A stretch of DNA of 64,000 nt from Amblyornis subalaris. Lineage: Eukaryota; Chordata; Aves; Passeriformes; Ptilonorhynchidae. The translations under genes were made by a program, and so were the position numbers. The stretch is taken from contig JACAXG010000012.1 in assembly GCA_018881555.1 (NCBI GenBank), positions 4,736,663-4,800,662 of the forward strand, in the 5' to 3' direction. Positions 37,201 through 49,200 of this stretch are shown here, one piece after another (the first letter of the stretch is position 1; each line of letters begins with the position of its first letter). A model generated the notes under the pieces. The model worked only from the letters and a program-made list of their open reading frames with translations, was not told the origin of the DNA and searched no databases.

Positions 37201-40200
37201 GGATTGTTGCTGGTAGCGTGCTTTTAAACGCTTTGTGTACAGTCCTTTCTTCCAATGATTTTTCTTCAGCTGCAGTGACTTTTTCATCAGAAGCAGCATA
37301 GTGTTCATAGGACAAAAGTGATTCTCTTGTTGCTGACACTTCTGATTTAACTTCTCTTACTGAGGAACTTGCNTCTGTTGCAGATGCTTTCTTAAATGAG
37401 GAGATTGCATATGCCTCTGTTTTTGTCAAGTCAGGTAAAATTGACCTTGGTACTTCTTCATCTCTCCTCTGGGAAGAGTATGTAGTGTAATCTCCTCCAG
37501 TAACATCTAGCGTTGCATAATCAGAGCATTCCCCTTTGTAGTTTGTGCATACAGCTCGGTATGTTCCGCTGTCATCAATGTGGCAGTCAAGAATCTCCAG
37601 AGTTAATACACCACTNGTGTTAGTAAAGTGTATCTTATTGCTCTCTTGGAGCTCAATACCATTGTGGTACCACTTCACTTCAGCAGTTGGTTTTGACTGG
37701 ACATTTAGAATGAACCTAGTATTATGGCCACATGGTACCCGGTGTGAGCGCATTCTCAGGGTAATGCGAGGAGCATGGTCAAGGGTGAAAGGCTGCTGAG
37801 TCAGAACTTCGTATTTCCTTTCCATGGTTTTTTGAGTTTTCAGAGCAGATTTCATGGACTCGTATCTGGAAAATATATCAAATCTTGCCATCCTCTCAAA
37901 CCGGGAGAGAGATCTTTCACTTGAAACTGGGCTAGGTGAGCGTGGTCGAGTTCTCTCTGGTGTTGGGGATCTTCTCTCACTTTCTTCAGGAGGCCGCGAG
38001 CGAGGTCGAATTAATTCAGATACAGGACGCATCAACTCAATGTAAGTTGGAGAAAGGGATCTTCTTCTCCTTAGTAATCTAGAGGGAGGTGAAAATTCCC
38101 TGTGAGCATATTGCACCATTTCTATTTCTTCTTCTTCTTCTGATGTGATCTCAGTTACTTCTCTTTCCCTCCTTCTCCTGAGTCTACTCTTTTCTTCCTC
38201 TGCCATATATTTGAGCTCACTCCTGTATTCAGAGAGTCGTTGATCGGTGCCAACAGGCCGGAGCAATTCTTCATCCTCCCTCTCATCCATTATCCTTTGC
38301 TTTTGTTTAGGTGGTCTGTAGGCAGCCCTGTCGTGACGTTGACGAAGCTCTGCATAGCTTGCACTGGTTTCAGCCTTAGTTGGGATGCGATAGCTTGAAT
38401 ACCTCAGCTCTCTTTTTCTGTCTTCCTCNGAACTGACCTGGGCTGCTGCAGTAGAATACCGAAGGGCAGACAGTTCAAAGCGTGGCGGGCTTCTACTTGG
38501 TGGGGAAGCAGAAAAGCCCAACTCCAGCTCTTCTTCAAGGCGCAGTCTTTCCTCTTCAGTTCTCTTCATGGCTAAGTAGTCATCTATAGGCAGGAGCAAT
38601 TCCTCATCAGACAAGTCGCCAAGCGATCGCCTTCTTGGTCTATAGTAATATCCATACTCTGGAGATGGCATACGCCGGCGTGCTGGTCTCACAATTTCAA
38701 GATCGTCTTGTGTCAGCTTTGGTATGCGCCATTTAGGCTTGTACTGATCAGAAATGCGTGGCAGTGGCATCACGTAGAATTGCTCCCACCTGGAAAGACG
38801 TATGCGTTTCTGGCGTTTCTGAACAGTCCTCTCAAGTTTTCCTGGCATTTCATATTGGTCTCGCAGCCTCTTGTACCACTTCATATCTGACAGAGGCACA
38901 TAGTGTTTAATATTCTGGTCTTCCTCGAGAGCAGCGCGCACATGTTTGCGAGGCTCTGGGACCTCGTACGGCATACGAAGTCTTCTTTCCTCCTTCTCCT
39001 CCTTTTCTTCTTTCTTAATTTCATATTCACCTTTGACGGTCTTTGAGCTAACGGCTGGTTTATATAAGATTGCAGCTTCTCTGAGAGCCTCTTGTGCAGT
39101 TTGTGTCAGTGGAACAGCTTCAACCCCAGAAAGGATTTCTGCCATTCGTAAGGTCTTGTCAATTTGCCTTTGTACATGCTTCTCCCGCTCTTCTTCTGTC
39201 TTGTACTCACGCTTGACATATTTCAAGCGTTCAACTTTTAGATAAGCCTGACAGCTTGTAGATCCAGCACTGTTTGTAGCAGTAACTCTGTAATAGCCAC
39301 TGTCTTCTGGTAAAGTGTCTCTGATATGCAAAGCATAATAATCTAAACCTTCATGAATTATGTCAAAGTTGGGACCAAAGGATAGAGGCTGACCATCTTT
39401 CTCCCATGTCAGTGTTGGTTTTGGTACACCAGATACCCTGATCTCAAAACTGACATTTTGGCCTTCTTGACATTCAGCATTTGCCAGCAGTCTTTTAAAC
39501 ATTGGCCTAAGTGTGGCATCTGCTGGAGGCGGATGTGGAATCACAGTCAGCTTAGCTTTGCAGCTGTCTTCACCATATTTATTGCGTGCCACAATACTGT
39601 ATTCAGCATCATCCTCTTCAGTGACGTTATTGATGACAAGTTGATAAAGACCCTTGTCTGATTCAAAAGTATACTTCTTATCATCATCACCAGGTTTGAT
39701 TTTCTGCCCTGATTTGAACCATGTCAAGCGAGGTTCTGGGTGAACTGTTATAGTTACTCCAAACCTGACATTTTCTCCAACATACGCAGTGCGGTTATAC
39801 AAAGGCAGCGTAAATTCTGGTGGATGCTCTAACAGTCTCATGGTATCAACACGTCGTTTCACTTTTCTAACAGTTCTGCATCTGTAGTGCTCAGAAATTT
39901 CTCTCACACCTTTAACAAAAAGTTCTGCATAAGAGCTGTCTTCACCATAATCATTTACTACCTTGCATCTGTAGGTACCATCATCTGATTTAGAAACGTC
40001 TTTGACGTACATGGTTGCCACACCATCTTCATATTTGATTTCGTATTTCTCATTGCTTTCTAATTGCCTCATACCAAAATACCATGTGACTTGTGTGGAC
40101 TCATCATAGTTTTCAATTGTACACACATATTTGGCATGTCCTCCTTCTTCTGCAACATTATGCTTTATCTGCCCAGCAATAGGTCCAATGTCTATTGGGG

Positions 40201-43200
40201 CAACTTTAACTTTAGCCACCGTTATGCCTTTCTGGGATCTAATTGCACCTCCNCAGGAAATGCGGGCTACTGACACAACGGTGTTCCACTCCTTCTTTAC
40301 TAGAGTTTGATAGTAACGCCTATGCCTCAAGGTCTTAATGGCTTTAGTGCTGGTCTTTTCTGTCTGCTGTTTTAGCCACACATGATTAAGCGCTTCAGCA
40401 GCTGTCATCCGAGATTTTCTTTCCTTTACTAGTAGGCGATCAATGAAGTCCATGGCCTCAATGCTTATGTCTTTGAATGCTTCATCATCGAAGTTGTATT
40501 CAGCATTTAGAATATTTTCAATAACTTGTTGGTTTGTTTCAGCAATGAAAGGATTAAGGCCACTGAGAAGTATGTATGTTAGAGCACCAACTGACCACAT
40601 GTCAGTAGCTGTGCTGACCAAATCATGGTGATGTACTTCAGGTGCATAATATTCAGGAGAAGTGAACTGGAGTCTAAAGCTGTCTCCAGGCTTCAACTGT
40701 CTGGCTTGACCAAATTCAACAATTTTAATTACAGAGCTTCTTCTTGTGAAATAAATAATATTGTCTGGTTTAATATCAAAATGTCCAATGCTATGACGAT
40801 GTAAAAATTCTAGTGCATCACAGACCTGGCGCACATAACTTACTATTTCTCTTTCATTAAGTTCAAATGAAGCTGTGCTGATTCTTTCAAAGATGTCAAC
40901 TCCAGAAATGAATTCAAAGATCATGACCAATTCTTCTAGGCTCTCAAATGATTCATGAAGATACAGGATATTTTGGTGCCTAGCAATGTTTAGGATGGAA
41001 ATTTCTTTCTTTACCAAAACTTGGTCAGCACCCTTTACTTTGACAAATTTCGCCAGGTAAGTCTTTTTTGAAACTGCCTCAACACAGCGGTGTGCAATGC
41101 CAAATTGCCCACGTCCAAGTTCTTCTGCAATCATATATTTGTCGTACAGTTCCTTTGTAGAATAGTGAGCTGCTTTAGCTGCTGTAACTTCTCTGGTTTC
41201 ATCAACTTCTTCATCATAGTTCATTACTCTAGTCTTATCTTCCTTTGTTACAATTGGATCAGTAGGTTCAGAAGGCTGACTTTGGCCAAACTTGTTCTCT
41301 GCAATTACACGGAACTGGTAGGTGGTCTTGCCAAATAGGTTCACCACTGTGTATCGTGTATCACGAGCTTGTGCAACACGAATCCATCGCTCAGCTGTTG
41401 TAGCACGTTTCTCAATAATGTAGTTTATGATCCTGCTTCCACCATCAGTAGCTGGTTCATTCCAGGTTAAGTTGACTGAATCCCTTGAAATGTCAGTTAC
41501 CTTCAGACCTCTTGGTGGATCAGGCACATCAGCCACATCTAATTCAACTGTTTTTTGATCAATTCCAAATCTGTTTTTGGCACAAACAATGTAAAACCCT
41601 GCATCTTTTCTGTCAACACCATTTGGGAAAACAAGAGATGTGAATGATCGTGTAACAATGACTTGGTAGTGTCCATTAGTATCAATCAGATCTTGTCCCT
41701 TCTGCCATGTGATCACAGGGTGAGGCTTGCCACTGAATGGAATCTTGATGCTCACCACTTCCCCTCGGAGGGCATGAACAGCTCCCATGCCTTCCAGGTT
41801 TTTGGGCAGGTGAATCTTTGCAGGAACTGGAGTAGAAAGAGGAAGAAAAAACACATGACTGAAAGCACATGAAAAGAGCAGCAATAGTCTAAATATTCAA
41901 AATTAAAATGAATTTGTCTTGGTTATCAAGACAAATTGTATTCACCTTCAACATCCAGAGAGGCAGTGCCAGACACAGAGCCTCCTTGGTTGGTAGCTCT
42001 AACTTGATATACCGTGGCATCATCATCTGTTACATTCGTGATGACCAGCTGGTAATATCCACCCTTGAATTCCTGTATCTTGATCTTTTCCCCATCTGGC
42101 ATGATTTCTTTGCCCTGTCTGTACCACTTGACAATGGGCTTAGGATGACCAGTGACTTTGCAGACAAATGTGGCATTAGCTTGAAATTTCACATTCAGAT
42201 TCCTTAGTTCTTCCTTGAAATGTGGAGCTTTAATTGGTACATCAGATTTTGGAATGACTGGTTGGGATACCTCACTCCACTCACTTTCACCACCAAGATT
42301 TTCACATTTTACACGGAACTCATATTCAAGACCTTCAATAAGATCTTTCACAGAGTAGACTGTTTCACGAATTTCATCTGTTGTTACAGAAATCCACTTG
42401 TTTTGTTTTTTCTCACGCTTCTCAAGATAGTAAGTTCTAATCTTTGCACCGCCATCACTTGCAGGTGGCTTCCATGAGACAACACAAGAATCCTTNGTGA
42501 CAGCACTTGCTACTGGCTGGCCAGGTTGTCCTGGTTTTTCTGTAAAGAATAACAAAGTCCAAAAACGGAAGTGAGCTTGCCTTACTAATCAATTACAAGG
42601 TGTGCAGGTTTTGGCTGGGGTAGAGTTACCTTTTTTCGCAGTGGCTACTATAGGGCTGTGTTTTGGATTTGTGCTGAACACAGGGTTAATAACATAGATA
42701 TGTTTTTGTTATTGCTGAGCAGGGCTTACACAGAGCCAAGGCCTTTNCTACTTTTTGTACTGCCACGCTGGCAAGAAAGTTGGGGGTGCATGGGAGGGTG
42801 GGAGGAGACACAGCCAGGACAGGCGACCCAAACTGACCAGAGGGATATTCCCAACTGTATGACACCATGCTCAGTATATAAAATGGGGGAAGAAAGAGGA
42901 AGGGGGAGACATTTGGAGTCATGGCGTTAGTCTTCCCAAGCTACTGTTACAAACTGGAGACGGTTGAATACCTGCTTGTCCATGAGAAGCAGTGAATGAA
43001 TTCATTGTTTCTCTTTCCTTGTGTGCGTGGCCTTTGTTTTTCCTGTTATACCATATTTATCTCAACCCACGAGTTTTCTAGCATTTACCCTTCTGACTGT
43101 CTCCCTGATCCCACTGGTGGGGGAGTGAGTGAGTGGCTGTGTGTGGGGCTTGGCTGCTTGCTGGGGTTAAACCAAAACACAAGGGCATACAGAAATTGAT

Positions 43201-46200
43201 ATTTTGGCCTCCACTTACCAAATGGAGGCTTTATAAAAACTACTGATGACACCTCCAGTGCTTCACTAATGCCGTATGTATTCTGAGCAGAAACACGGAA
43301 ATAATAGCCTGCATTTTCAGTTAGGTTAACAATTCTACAGGTTGTGCCTGAAATACTTGAAGATACAAGTTGCCATTCTGTTCCTTCCTTGGCTTCACGT
43401 TTCTCTATGATGTAATTGGTTATCATAGCACCTCCATCATCCTCTGGTGGTTTCCAACTTATCACCACAGAATTCTTCAGTATAGACTCTATAACAATTG
43501 GTCCTACAGGTTTATCTGGTTTATCTGTACAAGAAAAACACAAAATTTTAATTTCTTTTTCCAGTCAATATTTGAGAAAATATTCCACAAAAATACTGAA
43601 AATAAAATTACTTACCTTGTATTTCCACATTAAGTACAGTGTCAACTGTTCCAAATGTGTTACTGAGTTGTACTTTGTACTTCCCAGCATGAGTCTTGTG
43701 CTGGACATTCTTAATAGCAAGATGAGTATAATGTTCTGTGTTCTCAATAGTAACTGTTTCTGATCCTCTCAAAGGTTTGTTGCCATGGAACCAAGTTATT
43801 GCTGGTACTGGCCGGCCAATATACACAACGTGAAGGCGGAGGGTGCCACCTGCACCTGCATAGTATTTCTCTTTCAATGGGAAGCCAGGGTGGAACTGAG
43901 GAGGAGCCTGCAATAATAGCTTGCCACTAGTTTCAATTTCTCCAACATCATTGGTAGCTATGCAAGTGTAGAGACCTTCATCCTCCTGTTCATCTGTCAT
44001 TACTGTCAGTGTATGACTGCGTCCATCGGATGACATTTTGTATTTTCGGCTTTGCACCAGCTCTTTGCCAAAGCGGTACCATTTAATATCAGGCAAAGGT
44101 CTCCCAACAATCTGGCATGTCAGCTGAGCTGCCTCACCCAGTTTAGTTGTAACATCCTGCATTTCTTTTCTTATGGCAGGTGCTTCTCCAGCTACAACAA
44201 AGAAAATTAACAAAATAATTATGATTACTATGTGTCCTGGGTTAACCATAAAAGGATGTATTCTATCACCACTCACATATTTCCTTGATAAACTGGGTCG
44301 TTTGCTCCTGGAGACTCCCTGTGCTCATGTAAGGTGGGGTGGTACTCCTTATCTCAACTNGGATAACAATTCTGGCCGCCAGCAAGCACCACCCATCCTG
44401 AGTAGATTATCTCGGCTAATGGCCCATTGCACCACCCATCCTGAGTAGATTATCTTGGTTAATGGCCCATTACCAAACCAGATAAACACCAACCAACAGA
44501 ATGCCAGAAACCGTTTGCTTCCTGAAGACTCGGCTCATGTGAGCTCATTATGGAACCAGATACACGCCAACCAATAGAATGTCCGGAACATCCCTTTCCA
44601 TTGTGGAAATCCCCACCCCTGGAGCAGGTACCAGCCAAGAAACACAACATAAAAGTAGGCTTTGGGATGGGAGAGATCACTGGACTACCAAGACTGGACT
44701 ACCAGCTGACTGGAAAGCCACAGGACTCCGGACCACCATGACTAGACCTTTCACCACTGGACAACCAGAGGACGGGACCACCATCACTGGATACTCAGTG
44801 GACCAGACCTTCTACAGGACCAGTGCCTAATCGGACTATACTGCTACCACCCTGGTCAATGGGGTACCAGGTTGTACCGTGACTCTGTCGGTTTGTTTAG
44901 GCCAGTGTTTCTGTACTTCCTGTATTTATTTTAACCTTTTTATTAAAATTGTAATTCTGACCCAAAATCTCTCAAGGTATTTTGTGTGGGGTTAATTTCC
45001 CCTGCTGGTTCACATTCAAACCAGTACACTATGACATTTTCCTCTATTACTATATTACTGGAAATTAATTTTCATTTATACTTCTTCCTCCTATACTTGA
45101 AAGACTGTCCTTTTGGACAGTCATGTTAGCAAATAACATGTAAAACAAATAGGCAGGATGTTAAATGCAGCACCATGGCTTATGACACAGCAAATAACAA
45201 CAAAAACACAGCAAATGTGAAATGTGACAATATATTTTTGCTTACATGTTAATTTAGTTTTCACTGCCATAGCAGTTCTTCGAGGTCTGCTGAGGCCAGT
45301 CTGATTTTCTGCAAAAACACGGAACTCATATTCTGTGGCCTCTAGTAAACCTCCTACNGTAAACTGCCTGTCCTTGATGCGTTCCTTATTGCATTTTTTC
45401 CAGGTGCTTTCTCCAGACTGGCGATATTCAACCCAATAGCCAAGGATCTCTTTGCCGCCATCACTTTCAGGTCGTTCCCATTCTAATGTAATGCTGTCCT
45501 TAAATATAGAAGTGATCTCAATTTCTCCAGGTTGGCTTGGTTTGTCTGAAAATTAAAACAGATACAGAAAATCAATGCCTCTCTAAATGTCATTAAGTTT
45601 CTCTTCAGAAGATCTGTTAATACAGACATTTTCTTACCGAATGGATCCTTGCATACAACTGGTTCAGAAGCAGGACTTGCTTCACTTTCACCAATGTCAT
45701 TTTGAGCTATGATACGGAATTGATATTCAGCATCTGGAACAAGTCCTGTGACTGTGTACATTGTAGTGGTAATCTGTGTCTTATTATGCCGGACCCATTT
45801 TTCTGTAGATGTCTCTTTACGTTCAATATAGTAGCCAGTTACACGAGAACCACCATCATCTTTAGGTCTGGACCAGGACAAGTTGACAGAACTCTTTGTA
45901 ACATCAAGTACTTCAGGTGGGTTGTTTGGAGGCTCTGGTGGATCTGTTAATAATTACAATAATAAAAATAATAGGAATAACAGTGACATAGCCTTAAAAC
46001 TTTTGCATATATTATTACACTTTTAGATCATAATGTAGTAACTAATTTTTTTTTTCAATCTGAAAGAAAACTTACTTAGAGGTGTCTTTGGTACTGCTGG
46101 TTCTTCAGATTTGAGAGATTTGCTAATACCAAAATGGTTTTCAGCAGAAACACGAAAGTGATATTCCACATTTTCTTTGAGCCCTTTCACCACTAGTGAT

Positions 46201-49200
46201 GTCCCTTTCACTCTAGAATCAACAGTGTACCAGGCAGTCTTCGGTACTTCTCTTCTCTCAACGATATAACCTAGGATATCTGCACCACCGTCATCTGTTG
46301 GAGGTCTCCAGCTTACTCTGACAGAACGAGCTTGTATATCATCATACTCAAGTGGTCCTTCTGGTGGATTTGGAATGCCAATCACTCTGACTTTAATATA
46401 CACAGCTTTTTTGCCACACTTGTTTTCCAGTACCAAATCATAGGTGCCTGAATCTTCTCTTTCTGCATCTTTGATCACAAGTTCTGTGTGAGTTTCAGAA
46501 GTCGCAATCATGGCCCTCTTGCTGATGTCCTGTCCTTCTTTTGTCCATTTGCATACTGGGATGGGCTTACCCTTAATGGGTATTGTAAGCCTGATTACAC
46601 CACCTTGTCTCACCATGAGACCTTCTTGGTATTTTTCGTCAAGTTCATAGTCAGGATATTCTGTAAACAAAATTAACATGTCATGCTATGTCTGTTCTAC
46701 AGATGGTATCATACCTGCTTTAGGCAAAAAATTTTTTAGGACAACTTTCAACAAGAGTTANGACTTAAAATGTCTTACCAAGCATTTCTGTTATTTTTAC
46801 TGTTCCTGGCACTTCAGCAGGTTCTCCTGGCCCACCAGCGTTACAGGCTAGCACACGGAATCTGTACTCTGCACCCTGGGGGAGATGTGTCAACGTATAT
46901 TCACGAATCTTGGTTGGTGTAGTATTGCATTTGGTCCATTCAAATTGATCAACCTTCTGCATCTCAATTAAGTAGCCAGTAACTTTAGAACCACCTTCGT
47001 CTTCTGGTGGACTCCAAGCCAGGGAGACAGATGTTCTTGTAGTATCAGTGACTCTTGGATTCTGAGGTTTACCTGGAGGAGCTGGAAGAGAAGATCAGAT
47101 AGAGGTGAGATTTTTTTAATGAATATTTAAAAGATGAAACAAATGCTAACTTGCAACATATGATCTGTAATATGTCTATAGTCAATTTATACAGGAAAAC
47201 TTTGAATGAAAGATATTCACTAATATTTTTGTTTTCTCCAATCAGAATCTAATTTGTTAATACACACAGATAAATTTCCAAATTAGAAAAAAGAGTGAAT
47301 TTTACTAGTGTCATTCCCTTCTACCGTAATGCGTTTAATCTGTGTGGGAAATTACTTACCAATTGGATCTCTGGCAACAGCAGATTTGGAAGGANGGCTG
47401 GGTTTCCCAGTGCCTCTGGCATTGATTGCTGTGACTCGGTGTTCATATTCTAATCCTTCAACCAACCCAGTGGAACGGTAACGAGTCATGGTGACTGGAA
47501 CTTTATTTACCCGGATCCATCTATCTGCTCTAACTTCTTTGCGTTCCACAATATATCCAGTAATCTGTGAGTCACCATCATCTTCTGGAGGATACCAAGT
47601 CAATGTCATGCCATCTCGAGAAATATCAAACACTTCTGGAGTGCCAGGAGGACCAGGAATACCTGTAAAAACATGACATGGAATTAGTGAAGAAAGCATC
47701 AAATGATTTTACGCATTAATAGTATATGACCTATTGTGAATGACAATGTAATATCAATGTCCTATCAAACTCTTTTTATTAGCANATATCTAAGTACTTT
47801 ACAAATCAGGTCAGTGAAATACTCTTGGTTTTGTAATGGGGTAAAGCAATTTTTCAAGACTAATGGTAGACCTGAGCAGAAAATCCAAGTTTACCATCCA
47901 CGTTCTCTGCAGTACCTCTGTAATACCCATATAGATTTATGGATGGCATTCTTCTCTGGAAAATAATAAGATTACTGTGCATTATATTGTACAATTTTGT
48001 TTGGCAAAAGGAAGTAGCAACATCTAGAAAAATCTAGTATATATGTGGATATATAGGCCCTTTTAAATATATATTTTTAATTTTAAAGGTAGAGAATGAA
48101 CAAAAATTCAGACTTACGGATTCTGCTCTTGCATTCTATAATTTCAGACTGCAGGTAAGATCCGATTCCAAAGCGGTTTGTAGCAGCTACACGGAACACA
48201 TATTCTGCACCTTCAACAAGTCTGGTGAACTTAAACATTGTCCTGGTTACTGACTCTGAAACTGGCAGCCATCCTGGGCGGTGAGCATCACGCTGTTCTA
48301 CCACATACCCACTAAGGGTAGCTCCACCATCCAGCTCAGGTGGCTCCCAGGAGATGGTTACATAATTTGAATCAATTTCATCAATTCTGATAGGTCCAAC
48401 AGGTGGTCCAGGCTTGTCTAAGGGAAAAAAAAAGAAACTTAAAAAACAGGTGTAAAAAAGGAATCATATTGCTCATGTAAAAGTTGAAATGGAGAAAAAG
48501 ATCATGGACAATTATTTTCATGAATTCTTACCAAGGATTATAACCTTTACTGTATCAGTAACTGTTCCAGTTGTGTTCTTCAGTTCAAGTGTGTACTCCC
48601 CAGTGTCATGTATGGTGGTCTCACGCACAGTTAATTTAGCCATTTTGGCAACAGTCTCCATTTTGATGCGTTCTGATTCTTTTAATTTAGAACCAGCAAA
48701 GAACCAAGATGCAGTTGGAGGTGGTCGTCCTTCAATTGGAATGGCTAATTCAATGGGCTTGCCAGCAGGTACATNAATTGTCTTCTGAGGTATTCCAGTA
48801 AAGTCAATGGTTGGTAGAACTAAGAAAAGCAAATAATTGATATTTTAAATATCTGTTTTACAAATATTGATATTTTATAGATATTGTGATACTGTGTAAG
48901 CTTCACCCTATTGTTTACAACAGTAGATACCTACCTTTTNGGTCTTGAACTGTCACTGCTGTGACAACCTCTCGTGGTTCTGACACGCCCTTCTGATTCT
49001 GTGCTCTGACCCTGAACAAGTATTGTTCACCTTCATTGAGAGAGATAATGGTATGTTCATAGACAGTAGGCTTCAATGTCACTACCTTCAACCATCTTTC
49101 TGTTCCAGCTTTGCTGGCCTCAATAACATAGCCAGTCAATCTGCTGCCACCATCATGCAGTGGTTTCTCCCATGCAAGTGTAACAGTTGATTTAGTGGTG

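Noticed and set aside
44459..44830. Open frames of 63-83 codons inside LTR 2
   Set aside because: LTRs have no coding body; the frames do not resemble retroviral proteins and overlap each other on both strands.
42601..45028. A complete provirus with both LTRs at its ends
   Set aside because: The two LTRs differ in sequence and have different target duplications (CAAGG and CTATG), and the DNA between them is titin exons, so they are two solo LTRs.
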